From positions 387,089-451,088 of the forward strand of contig RPFO01000643.1 in NCBI GenBank assembly GCA_009746045.1: a DNA stretch of 64,000 nucleotides, written 5' to 3'. The DNA comes from Mesostigma viride (lineage: Eukaryota > Streptophyta > Mesostigmatophyceae > Mesostigmatales > Mesostigmataceae). The notes under the pieces are model-generated. The model searched no databases, was not told the DNA's origin, and saw nothing but the letters and a program-made list of their open reading frames with translations. Position numbers and translations under genes: made by a program. Within the stretch, counting starts at the first letter, position 1, and each line of letters starts with the position of its first letter. This document shows, one piece after another, positions 54,054 through 62,426 of the stretch.

Positions 54054-54936
54054 AAAAAAAAAAAACTAAGAAGGAAAAGAGGGAACGCATACACACATAC
54101 ACAAAGGGGCTAAAAGAAAAAGTAAGGAGTATGTATTACAAAGGGAAAAAGAAAAAAGAAAAAGACAGAAAGAAAAAAGAAAAAAAAGTGTAAATAGTAA
54201 TAATACGAACAACCATAATAAAGACAAAGTAAAGAGTAATAATAATAACAACAACAAAAATGGAATAAAGGGAAGGTCATTGCTGGGATGTGGTGAGGCA
54301 CAGGCGATGTAGGAGAATGGGTCAGGAGTTCGATGTTTCAGCGCCCATGGTGCCCGGCCGGGGGTCTCCTATCCAACAGGGTCTAAAGCCTTGTGCCCAG
54401 CTCACTCCAATGAAAAAGTGTAAGGTGAAAAGGGGTAGGCAGTGAAAAAATATACAGGATGAACAAACATAACAGTGAGAGCAATCATGAGGAGTTAAGG
54501 CACAAAGAGAAGTGGTAAAGGAGTACTCAATGGTTGTAGCTGCGCTAAAACAAAGCCTGACTCTTATAGGTCCAGGTGTGCGAGCGCGGTACAGCCACCT
54601 GTGAAGATATTCAGCTGGTATTCGTCATGCGCCATACAGCAGGAGTGTTGTGTAACCAGTGGCCACATCATGGCTCCATAATTCATAATCATTTTTTTGT
54701 TTAACCTCCAAGATTGGGAATATGCGATGACCCTATGTGTCTCTGCTGCATGCAGGGACGTTGAGCCCGCAAGGCCACCGCAGCCGCCGCAGCCGGGATG
54801 TTTGACCCCTGCGGCCCGCGCCTGCATCGTGTACCGCCTCGGCTTGAAGAAGATTGCGAGGGAGGCACTAAGACAGACACAGATGGCCCGTGCGGCGATT
54901 GAAACGCCTGTTGGTCCTGAAACACCTAGTACTTGA
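34582..54936 (+). CDS. SET-domain protein-lysine methyltransferase, SETD3/Rubisco-LSMT type (multi-exon)
   Basis: Joining 34582-34678, 35439-35616, 36444-36549, 38935-39020, 40003-40175, 41284-41367, 44065-44129, 45133-45189, 46541-46612, 47662-48180, 50012-50245, 51619-51816, 52510-52571, 53061-53150 and 54756-54936 gives 734 codons with phases agreeing at every junction. All introns are GT-AG. The order matches the SETD3/LSMT family: VLLTIPFS, ASYLAALPQFLNSPIFFTER, the split SET core AYTLVWSYSLR ... GEEIRVNFGYRSNE ... AAVENNPHDELH, then a substrate-binding-like helical half ending ACIVYRLGLKKIAREAL. Such enzymes methylate lysine or histidine on Rubisco, ribosomal proteins or actin (family knowledge). 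Exon 10 adds a Ser/Gly-rich insert. The start codon and first exons are not found. A segment may be missing between exons 4 and 5, where the family usually has an F-x-W block, and exon 13 is doubtful. The core NH motif and YG tyrosine look altered. Confidence 0.75.
35439..35616 (+). CDS. SET gene exon 2
   Basis: Acceptor cacggcag; GVLLTIPFSSVVTKKSILAD, then YDDLLRSGVVDEMLLLVLYF; donor TC|gtgagt. The LLTIP box is the family's N-terminal SET signature. Confidence 0.75.
36005..36440. repeat. (CCT)n then (CCACCC)/(CCCCA)n in SET intron
   Basis: About 165 bases of CCT triplets pass into C-rich CCCCA-type units, ending at the acceptor of exon 3. It creates poly-Pro, poly-Leu and poly-Arg/Glu artefact frames. 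Confidence 0.95.
36444..36549 (+). CDS. SET gene exon 3
   Basis: Acceptor acccccag; YLAALPQFLNSPIFFTERER then KELQGTPLMEAVRTR; donor CGC|gtaggt. Strong family match (Y-x2-LP ... F ... E-x-LQGT). Confidence 0.8.
36719..37140. repeat. 19-bp minisatellite (aggataggagaagtatagt)
   Basis: About 20 slightly variable units in the SET intron after exon 3. The minus-strand LLLSYYTSPI frames are artefacts. Confidence 0.9.
37141..38810. other. Rest of SET intron 3, no further gene
   Basis: Contains a TAAATTAA-rich stretch at 37615-37740 and 37970-38080 (repeated gtaaattaa/cgtaaatta) and short CCTCCGCCTGTT repeats at 38245-38325. No exon could be supported. Confidence 0.5.
38935..39020 (+). CDS. SET gene exon 4
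   Basis: Acceptor gcctgccag; TKRVEDLYRGRMRAAALRCV then RELPGELE; donor GA|gtgagt, followed at once by the GGGA/GGGC array. Confidence 0.6.
39040..39420. repeat. (GGGA)n then (GGGC)n in SET intron
   Basis: About 190 bases of GGGA followed by 190 of GGGC, starting 20 bases after the exon 4 donor. G-rich on the coding strand. Confidence 0.95.
40003..40175 (+). CDS. SET gene exon 5
   Basis: Acceptor cccctcag; AYTLVWSYSLRLPDLDQSPD, QLAADAVQREQQGNLAQEYY, then PSVMGLVPGLCFCPH; donor G|gtgagg. It corresponds to the WAxxxVxSR and LVPxxDxxNH part of the SET core. Confidence 0.75.
40640..41100. repeat. Minisatellite of tcctattg(t/c)cct units
   Basis: Roughly 20-22-bp units alternate between two versions (cctgttgaatcgca and ccctattgagtctct), in SET intron 5. 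Confidence 0.9.
41284..41367 (+). CDS. SET gene exon 6
   Basis: Acceptor ggttgcag; DHNSRITWVMDGDHASISGK then PNSVSLVT; donor CACGT|gtaagt chosen because it keeps the frame into exon 7. Confidence 0.7.
42125..43560. repeat. 36-bp minisatellite, about 40 units
   Basis: Unit contains catgcggctgtcttgtggtc and agggtcacgcggcact. Units differ mainly at tcTtg/tcCtg and a few single changes. The length of 12 codons leaves long open frames on both strands (HAALMRLSCGQG). It lies inside SET intron 6, so it is not a gene. Confidence 0.95.
43708..43890. repeat. Minisatellite of about 36 bp (aaccaacttgatgtcatatc)
   Basis: Five diverged units of accaacttgatgt.atatcg followed by taagca.ccaagta, next to the larger 36-bp array. 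Confidence 0.8.
44065..44129 (+). CDS. SET gene exon 7
   Basis: Acceptor ggctacag; DGYAVQPGEEIRVNFGYRSN then E; donor GAG|gtgcgt. This is the GEE-x4-YG-x2-SN C-terminal SET motif, with FG in place of YG. Confidence 0.8.
45133..45189 (+). CDS. SET gene exon 8
   Basis: Acceptor tgtgtgcag; DLLMRFCAAVENNPHDELH; donor CAT|gtgagc. It matches the L-x2-YGF-x3-NNPHD post-SET stretch of the family. Confidence 0.8.
45285..45490. repeat. 19-20-bp repeat (ctataaactgttgagtata)
   Basis: About 10 units in SET intron 8, directly after an echo of the exon 8 donor. Confidence 0.9.
46145..46235 (+). repeat. Dispersed repeat F copy in SET intron
   Basis: Matches 26025-26100: gataatggcaggctcgagct, accatgg, ttggcctgcgctggtt. 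Confidence 0.65.
46240..46375. repeat. 43-bp minisatellite, 3 units
   Basis: Unit with catatttacgtgggtatatc and tgtgcccgtgctattca, starting where repeat F ends. Confidence 0.9.
46541..46612 (+). CDS. SET gene exon 9
   Basis: Acceptor gcgcgcag; LHYPIEHLRFDPFVEERLGL then LQAQ; donor CAG|gtgcgt. Phase 0 at both ends. Confidence 0.8.
47662..48180 (+). CDS. SET gene exon 10 (long Ser/Gly-rich insert)
   Basis: Acceptor ctgtgcgcag; KLSLEWDISACILPQHSGTY opens the family-like part. A low-complexity insert follows with many Ser/Arg pairs (SFANSMRSARLSRSITDSLV) and an acidic end GYSFVGGEEDSEGGD; donor GAG|gtaggg. 173 codons in one frame across several C-runs support it as real coding. Confidence 0.75.
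49585..49790. repeat. Degenerate AATGAGTATA(N)ACTAGT repeat
   Basis: About 11 units of taatgagtata plus cactag or gctactag, in SET intron 10. The first units resemble the exon 11 start echo at 49565-49592. Confidence 0.8.
50012..50245 (+). CDS. SET gene exon 11
   Basis: Acceptor cacctccag; DRINEYLYNNDKWHREAERV, a Ser-rich loop, then PATVYQTLRLCCLTHQELRE and LLNALAEQMQYN; donor AAC|gtgagg. Helical substrate-binding half. Confidence 0.8.
50928..51030 (+). repeat. Dispersed repeat, second copy
   Basis: Matches 25041-25150 closely (gagtcgcgccacttgccttc, gaagtatccgcgtagaaaa, cctcatcgggtac). Confidence 0.75.
51280..51548. repeat. 45-bp minisatellite, 6 units
   Basis: Unit with tattcaccgtgtctccattg and ccctatcccatttgtcttgc, nearly identical copies, in SET intron 11. 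Being a multiple of three it opens all plus frames. Confidence 0.95.
51619..51816 (+). CDS. SET gene exon 12
   Basis: Acceptor ggttgccag; VDFANWSAKREAAVEWSEAA, a PPPVPPPA loop, MMEHLAYLMSGVRKGNPEFD and LRALELLESLLQEKW. Donor TGG|gtgccc is preferred by phase; GG|gtatct at 51826 is an alternative. Confidence 0.65.
52197..52275. repeat. 21-bp repeat (caatgacatcacccatgctca)
   Basis: Four units in SET intron 12. Confidence 0.85.
52510..52571 (+). CDS. SET gene exon 13, doubtful
   Basis: Acceptor attccgcag; GTSLSSLDYIRLAWSGLAGL; donor GGC|gtatgc. Phases agree with both neighbours, but sequence support is thin. Confidence 0.35.
52610..52745. repeat. Repeat of gtagtatattcagc units
   Basis: Alternating gtagtatattcagctaactg and tatattcagcgagatgc units, about seven, in SET intron 13. 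Confidence 0.85.
53061..53150 (+). CDS. SET gene exon 14
   Basis: Acceptor cattccatag; VRELEAVSGPPEQDEALLQR then SVVVAEPLP; donor GG|gtgagt. The E-x-D-E-x-LL box is typical of the LSMT C-terminal half. Confidence 0.7.
53865..53918 (+). repeat. Dispersed repeat F, right end only
   Basis: Shares tattcctgga.gcatggcga and ggaaggactagggtag with 26097-26145. Confidence 0.65.
54025..54260. repeat. (CA)n, poly-A and purine-rich tract
   Basis: An (AC)9 and an A-run of about 23 lead into 190 bases of A-rich purine sequence in the last SET intron. It resembles no specific element. Confidence 0.8.
54756..54936 (+). CDS. SET gene terminal exon
   Basis: Acceptor gcatgcag; DVEPARPPQPPQPGCLTPAA then RACIVYRLGLKKIAREALRQ, ending PVGPETPST and stop at 54934-54936. 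The YR-x-G-x-K-x-I box is the family's usual last helix. Confidence 0.8.
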
Positions 54937-55704
54937 GAATCCCGCCTGTGACTTTATCTGTGTATGCAGAGCAGAGCTAATAACATGTGTACGTATATAA
55001 TAGTAGTTGATTAACGCGCGTGACTAGATACATACTATAGTTGTCTCACTTAACATACATAACATTGTCGTCAGAAAGCAACAAACGTGAAAACGCTAGC
55101 TGCCCAAATCTGAGATTCCGCGGAACACAGAAAGTAAGAAAGCCTAGAAGCTACCAGCATGGAATCGAACATAGGGCCTTTGGCATGATTTCGCGTCTGT
55201 GTACATACATAACGTGTGCAGTAGTTTGGTACCATACTGTATTGAACACACGACCTCTTGCATGATTTCGCGCTATTCTGAGGGGTCTCCTGATCCGAAG
55301 GCATCGCAGGCTATAGCCCAACTGCGAAAAAGCTCTTTACCGGAGAGCGGTGCAAGTGTGTCCAAAACTTTCCAATATGAACCAGATGATCGAATCTAAC
55401 TGCTAGCCCCACTGGGGAGAATGTGAGTAGGAGTACTACTCACTGGGTCACGCCGGCGGAAGCCGGCCAAAGGTGACTCCTGGCGGTACGTTGACCACGG
55501 CTGAACTCTGGACCTCCACAAGCCAGCACCTCGTGAATACTGAACTCAGTTGCACGATTCATGCCTGGTAAATTAGTGCGCTGCTAGCTGGGCATGGGCC
55601 CGAGTCTAGGCCGGATGCCCGGCCGCTGCTTCTCCTAGATGAGGCACGCGCTTCAGGTTATATATATTGTCAGCCTCATCGAAAGAACCGACGGACCCGA
55701 CTAA
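54937..55704. other. Downstream of the SET gene, no gene seen
   Basis: Short frames only. A repeated pair ttagtt..gcatgatttcgcg (55180 and 55260) lies within it. Confidence 0.4.
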
Positions 55705-55797
55705 TCGAAAATTCCATCCCATGTTTCCCTCCCACTGAGGACTTATGCTCACAGGACGCAGTTGACGCGTGTTAATTGATTATAATTAATTCATTAA
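55705..55797 (+). mobile_element. LINE family A 3' terminus fragment (A6)
   Basis: ccatcccatgtttccctccc, actgaggacttatgctcac and a degraded TTAA tail match the last 90 bases of family A. Confidence 0.65.
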
Positions 55798-55920
55798 CAC
55801 TGCAGGGTTGCAGCAAAATTGTTAATCTTGCATGTGAATTAAATCATGTGCGAAGAGTAATTTAACTATCCAAGTTCTGTGTTGACTGAAATTCTACGTA
55901 CACCCTTGCATACATGCGTC

Positions 55921-56949
55921 CCAAAGATAGCGGAGCAGACGGCTACCATCGCATCCCAGCCACCCCGGCAGGATGCTGGCGACCTCCCGCCGTTCTCCTA
56001 CGCGGACCTGCTGCGATCAGCGACCGCCTCCACCACTGATGCCATCGCCACGAAGCTCCAGGAGCTGGAGGACCACCGCCAGGCCCAGCAACGTGAGGTC
56101 ACCGACCGCGCTCGCCGCGAGTGCCGAGTGGTGCTGCGTCGCTTCCCCCAGAAGCCAGGTGAGACGTCAACCTCCCTTGCTGACGAGCTCAAGAACTGGT
56201 CAGCTTCTTACCCTCATGGGCCTGGTAGGTGAGGTAGAACTGTGTGGGTGCCACCGCCTTCCCCACTCACGGGATGTCCAAGGCGGCTCCCCCACCAGTC
56301 CTGCTCACCTTCCCCTCCCCTGAGGACAAGCAGCGGTTCCTCTCTCGTCGCAAGAGGTTGCACGACCTCACCTGGACGCTGGACGACGACCTGACCCCCG
56401 CTCAGCAGCAGCAGCGACGCGACCTGTGGCCGGAATACCTCCGCCATAAGCAGGACCCCCAGAAGCCCAAGGTGTACTGGAGGGGCGGGGACCTGATGAT
56501 CAACCACAAGATGTGGACGCCCCCAGCGGGCTAGAATAGCAATAGCCCTAGCTTGTATCCATTGCATGGTAGTCACTGCCGCTCTGGCAGCCATGCTTAG
56601 AATGTTTGCCTAGCTGTGCCAACATACCTAGTCACGTGCACCGCTCACGCACGGTACACAACCAGCCATAGCCTTAGCTTAGTCCTAGTACAGCCATGCT
56701 ACGTCCTGGCTATGATTGGATTACTTGCCCACGCTCCTTGTTATGCCATGCTCACGTGGGTCTTATTGCACCCACAGATTGCCTGATCGTTAGCGTGTCC
56801 GTTTAGCTAGCGTGCCCGAATGCAGCTGTGGCATGCCTTGGGCGTGAAGGAGACTGGGGGTCTCTGCACTTTCTCCTGTTGTGCACACACAGGGATTAAA
56901 AGCACTTCGGTGCTCCGTGACTCCCCAACGGGAGCACGTTAATTAATAT
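55921..56949 (+). mobile_element. Family D copy D3, 5'-truncated, ORF1 C-terminal half, candidate 7-bp TSD
   Basis: Starts inside ORF1 (KIAEQTATIASQPPRQDAGD) and runs through the 3' UTR to the tail. Two frames, 55921-56232 and 56244-56534, carry the coiled-coil part (TKLQELEDHRQAQQREV) and the RRM-like end (PPPVLLTFPSPEDKQRFLSR, LDDDLTPAQQQQRRDLWPEY). The stop at 56532-56534 is followed directly by 3' UTR, hairpins AGCAC-TTCG-GTGCT (56901-56914) and CTCCC-CAAC-GGGAG (56921-56934) and a TTAATTAAT tail. ATGCGTC at 55914-55920 and 56950-56956 is a plausible short TSD. This copy proves that the family has no ORF2 between ORF1 and the tail. Confidence 0.8.
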
Positions 56950-56956
56950 ATGCGTC

Positions 56957-58419
56957 ATGCGTCACTTTCCATGCACTATCTCCTTGCGCCAAGGCTGATA
57001 GGCACGCTCAATGCATGCAAGTGTTAAAGACCAGTTGATTTACCTACGTGTCAATGTAACAAGCAAAAGTGATTTGTTGTTACATCCTTTGTTGTTGAAC
57101 GTACTTTTGGCTTTTATTTGAGGTCTTTTGGATCAGTATTGAGAAAGTTACAAGGTTTTCTACAAGGCGGTACTTGGAACTTGTACTTTGTCAACCGCCT
57201 GTCTAGAAGCCCTTATTGGTCGTGGCCTGATCCACGTGGGGTTAGTTTGTTGGTCGGTACTACTAGTTAAGTCTTAAATGTTCCTTTTGGACTTCAGTAC
57301 TTACTCAGATTTAGGATCTCATGTCTGGATTCTGCCAGGCTGTGTCTGGTGTTGTTCTGTTTCGTGGGGCTAGGATGGATACGAAGATCTTGTTTGAAAT
57401 CCCATGATTTTGATTGTTTCCCTTCAGGCTAAGGATGATGCAAGCTCGACAAGCACGTTGATATCAAGGACGTGGGGTCGCCATTGTTGACACGTTGGTT
57501 TTGATCCATCATGGTATAATAAATCTTGTCTTTGTTGTCCATCCTCAAGAGCCCTTTGATACTAGACTGCTTTCAGTTCCACAGAAGACGTCTAGGGAAC
57601 AACTTGTCTTTGTGTCTACAAGGGGTGTGGTTCCCTAAATCACGTGCTAGCTGTGGAATCTCCATCGCAACGTTGCCCGGATACTTGAAGATCTACATGA
57701 CTCAGGAAGGCAACCCAGGTAATCGGGGTTCTTTGAACGGAGTTTCTTCTATACGTGAATGCGGGAACAAGAGGCCGCTGGATGAGCGGCTTATAGGTAG
57801 GTGTTTTAATGAAGATGCTGGTTTTTGTGGGAGCTACGTGGGACATGAAAGATAGATCTTTTCATATTCAGACTATGGATGATGTTGATGATCATTTTTA
57901 GTCGTTACAGTCAAGCAGGGATTTCAAGTAAGCCCGTCTCACACTTCATAGCGTTCCAGATGGTGGGTCAGAGATCGCGTGTGTCAATCGAATGGTCATC
58001 GCTCTTGAATCTGCGCTAGTCCTGGCACGTGATTTCAAATTCACATACTTTGAAAACTGTACCCAGGAGAATGACGGGAGTTAATTGAAGCATACCCCCC
58101 CCCCCTTTCGCTGATTGTCTCGTTGATATATTTTAGAAATGGAGTGCAAAAAGTCAAGATTACTTACTACAACATGCCTCCACTGAAGGACATTGCACAT
58201 AGTCTCGTAGTCATGAGACACTGGCATGTCGCGATCATGCTACTATACATCACCACAGCCTGGCGTAAGCATGATTCAAGCCCAACCCTGCCTCAGTGGG
58301 ATACCCTTCCACATCAAGACACATAGCTATGGCACTGAAGGGGACGTGCCCTATTCACTTAACTAAAAATTCTGAAGGCTAATGTTCTCTAGCAGTAAAT
58401 ACACCGTCTGGGTAGGGCG
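56957..58419. other. Lower-GC stretch, no gene recognised
   Basis: Visibly more AT-rich than the surroundings, with a 109-codon ORF at 57526-57855 (MSLLSILKSPLILDCFQFHR) of unknown kind. No RT, transposase or LTR pair found by eye. Confidence 0.4.
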
Positions 58420-58515
58420 TCACAGGTCGTCCACCTCGTCATCGATAAATAAGGAGCGAAACTCGTCGTAGTCGATGTAGCCAGAGCCGTCCGTGTCCAG
58501 CTCGCGCAGGATTTG
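58420..58515 (-). CDS. EF-hand gene terminal exon (EF4)
   Basis: Acceptor caacttgcag; QILRELDTDGSGYIDYDEFR then SLFIDDEVDDL and stop TGA. Confidence 0.85.
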   Translation of the reverse strand, partial: QILRELDTDGSGYIDYDEFRSLFIDDEVDDL

Positions 58516-61500
58516 CTGCAAGTTGAGAGCAGGCACCGGGGTGCCAAGTAAGGTTTGCAAGCGGACAGGCGCAGGCAGGTGCCAAGAAGACACATTTAAA
58601 CTTGAGAGAGGGAAATGTCAGGTCGCTGGTGCTCAACAGGCATGAAATGCCTCAGCATTTCAATCTTCACACCGCACAACACTAGCCCTGTTCAAGCTCA
58701 TCACAGCAGCACTGTAAATCAAATTCATGAATACCGATGATTCATTGTGCACATGTCATCTCATGCAAGAACTCATGTCATGGAGTAGTGCACCCGATGT
58801 CCAGCCACAGCTACACATATCCACCTCCATTCATTTCTATCATCCTGAACAACTCAACCAATGCGGATAAGATAACGGCAGGCTCGAGGCACCATAGTCC
58901 GGATTCTTCCAGATTTCTGGCCTGCGCTGGTTGTCTCTTTGATATACCCGTTACCACACTTCACTATTGCGTTGGTTGAATCGTCGATTATACCGAAACA
59001 TCTATCAAAGCGAATGATCCAGCGACCCCATGGGTAAAAGACAATTGCGCGTCATCACAGCAGTCACACTGGCTAATACGGTGGCCGAGAATTGTGGCAA
59101 GTACTGTGGGCTAATGATGGGGCCACACATCAAGGGCTGGGTTAAGATAAAAGCAGACAGGCGAGAACGCTCGTTCACAGACAGAAGACCTTGGCCCAAA
59201 AACAGGAACAAAAATGCGGACTTTGTCTAGGCTGTTTGCTTCTCGCCAGATGCTTTCTCCTTCGGTGACATCCCGATGCTCCACGTCAAGCATCCAGCAG
59301 ACGCATGACAAGGACTAAAGTTAGTTCCACGATTGTACATAGATAACCATGATAGTGGATAGATAAGCGTGATAGTAGATAGATAGCCATGAAAGTAGAT
59401 ACATAACCATGATAGCGTAATCCTATATACATGACCATGATAGTAGATAGATACGCGTGATAGTATATAGATAACCATGATAGTAGATAGATAACCATGA
59501 TAGTACATAGATAACCATGATAGTAGATAGATAACCATGATAGTAGATAGATAACCATGATAGTAGATAGATAACCATGATAGTAGATACAGAGAGACCA
59601 AAGTACTGTACGTTGCGCGATTACCAGCCAGGCATATGATAGTCTGGTAGTATGCCTATTGCAGTTACATGCGGTCGGTCGGTTACCTCCACGTTGATGC
59701 TGAGCTGGAAATCCTGTGCCGCGCGGGATATCTTGCGGCCGTCCACCTCGCCCGTCTTGTCGGGGTTCCCCCCCATCGCGATGAACGCCTCCACTGCGCA
59801 CACATGCATATAGCAAAATGTAAATATGGTACCAAGATTATGACATAGTCGGGCAGAGGGGTTCCCCCCCGTTGCGACGAGCGCCCCCACTGTATCGGGT
59901 TGTACGCAGAGTGGTTTTGTGACCATGTGAGTACACTATTTAGGCCAAATGCAACGAACCTGCCTCCACTGCACCCTTAAGACATCTGTAGTGGGCGTAT
60001 GAAGCAATAGTGCAACTTACATAAATGTCATATTGCAGGAGGGGCAGCGTCAATTAGCCAGAGGACATGGGACACCAACACCCACCGCATAGGACGCCTC
60101 CACTGCGGTAGGGAAAAACAGACCTGGGTGAACCAGGGTGATCCTAGTTCAACACGGCGCGAGCGAGCAGTTAGCCAGAGTGAGTGATTATTGGGCTTCC
60201 TTTCCCGATATGCCCCACTGCAGGAAGGTAGTCCTTGTACTCAAAGTGGTAAAATAGTAATTTGTAATCAAATGGGTATAATAAGGATAACTCTATACGA
60301 TAATGCTATAGTGACCTCTCACGCATCTCCTTCTGATTATAGTGTCCACTCACACGTCTCCTCATTATAGTGACCACTTACACGTCTCCTTCTCATGCGT
60401 GGTGTCATCCAACAGCCGACTCTCGTGGCGTGCCATCAGCGTGAGGAACTCAGGAAACTCTGGACAAGGGTGGGGTTGGGGTTGGGGTTGAGGGTTGGGG
60501 TTGGGGTTGGGGTTGGGGTTGGGTTGGGTTGGGTTGGGTTGGGTTGGGTTGGGTTGGGTTGGGTTGGGTTGGGTTGGGTTGGGTTGGGTTGGGTTGGGTT
60601 GGGTTGGGTTGGGTTGGGTTGGGTTGGGTTGGGTTGGGTTGGGTTGGGTTGGGTTGGGTTGGTTTGGTTTGGTTTGGTTTGGTTTGGTTTGGTTTGGTTT
60701 GGTTTGGTTTGGTTTGGTTTGGTTTGGTTTGGTTTGGTTTGGTTTGGTTTGGTTTGGTTTGGTTTGGTTTGGTTTGGTTTGGTTTGGTTTGGTTTGGTTT
60801 GGTTTGGTTTGGTTTGGTTTGGTTTGGTTTGGTTTGGTTTGGTTTGGGGTTTGGGTTTGGGTTTGGGTTGGGGTTGTAGGGTTGGGTTGGGGATGTTGGG
60901 TTGGGGGCGTTGGGTTGGGGGGGTTGGGTTGGGGGTGGGTTGGGTTGAGGGGGTTGGGTTGGGGGGGGGAGGGAGGGAGGAGAAAAAGTCGGCAGCAACG
61001 TTCATTAAGTAGATGGACTGGGGCTTTCATGAGAGGTGAGGGGTGGATCGGGTCGTGCGGGGTACCACACCAGGGGATCAAAGCCCCCTCGTCAGCGTGA
61101 GGGACTTGGGTCGTTGGCATGGCGGAGGTTTCCAGACAGGGTGTGTGGGAGGATGGGCACACGCGGTTCCGGCGCTGAAAGGCTATAGGGATCGAAGGTG
61201 AGGAAAGGGACGGCGTTGCGTGTGCCAGGAGGTGGAAGATGAGGGGACGCCTGGCGCGCAGTCATCGAGGAGGTGAAAAGTGACCCTGTATCGCATTCAC
61301 GGGCGTTGGCATCGGTGCCTCCTCCCTCCCTCACTCGATAGCTTAAAACGTGCTGCAACCGAAATATCTGCAAGGATGGTGCGGCGAAATGACAATGTTC
61401 GGGCACTTGGTGCCACGCGGGGTTTTGGTATGGAGGTAGGTACTGCGGGACTGCATGTGGCAGGAGATGGGCGCATGCCTGTGGTATGGAGACCAGGACG

Positions 61501-62382
61501 GGAGTGTGCATGTGTTACTGGAGCAAGCATCAAGTATAAAGACCAAGTAGAAGCACACTCTTGCTGTTAAGCAACCCTTGCTGTGTAGAAGAAGCACACC
61601 CTTGCTGTAAAGTACAACCACAGCCTTGCTGTGAAGCAGAAGCACACCCTATAAACGGCTTACACAGCCCGCTAGTGTCGTTTTGCCAGACATCGTGTTC
61701 GAACAAAGCTCGGCTTCAGGGTCACACCGTCACACTCGCATTCGATGGGCGATGCAGCGGAGAAGATGCCGTCTGGCTGCTTTCTGTGCCGTACATTTGC
61801 GTGAAGCTGCCCAAAATCCACCACTAACACACCTGCCCGCTTACCCCACATTAAAGTGTCTGCCAAGTCATACCATTATCGCGTTACGTATTCAAAAAAG
61901 ATGTAGTATCGCATTATGTTAACAGACTTTTTGATGGACCGACTGCCTGCTTATCCAATGCACGCGCATTACTGATGTAATCCACACGCAAGCACGCACG
62001 CACGAACGCACGCACGCACGCACCCACCCACCCACCCACCCACCCACCCACCCACCCACCACACCCACCCACCCACCCACCCACCCACCCACCCACCACC
62101 CACCCACCCACCCACCCACCCACCCACCCACCCACCCACCCACGCACGCACCCACCCACCCACCCACCCACCCACCCACCCACCCACCCACCCACCACCC
62201 ACCCACCCACCCACCCACCCACCCACCCACCCACACCCACCCACCCACCCACCCACCCACCCACCCACCCACCCACCCACCCACCCACCCACCCACCCAC
62301 CCACCCACCCACCCACCACCCACCCACCCACCCACCCACCCACCCACCCACCCACCCACCCACCCACCCACCCACCCACCCA

Positions 62383-62426
<44 letters not shown>

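Noticed and set aside
34582-54936. Dinoflagellate origin because of odd repeats
   Set aside because: All supported introns have GT donors and no consistent AG|G repeat at junctions, unlike dinoflagellate genes.
60840-60880. Telomeric TTTGGG-like array
   Set aside because: It is a short transition inside a GGTTT/GGGTT microsatellite within an intron.
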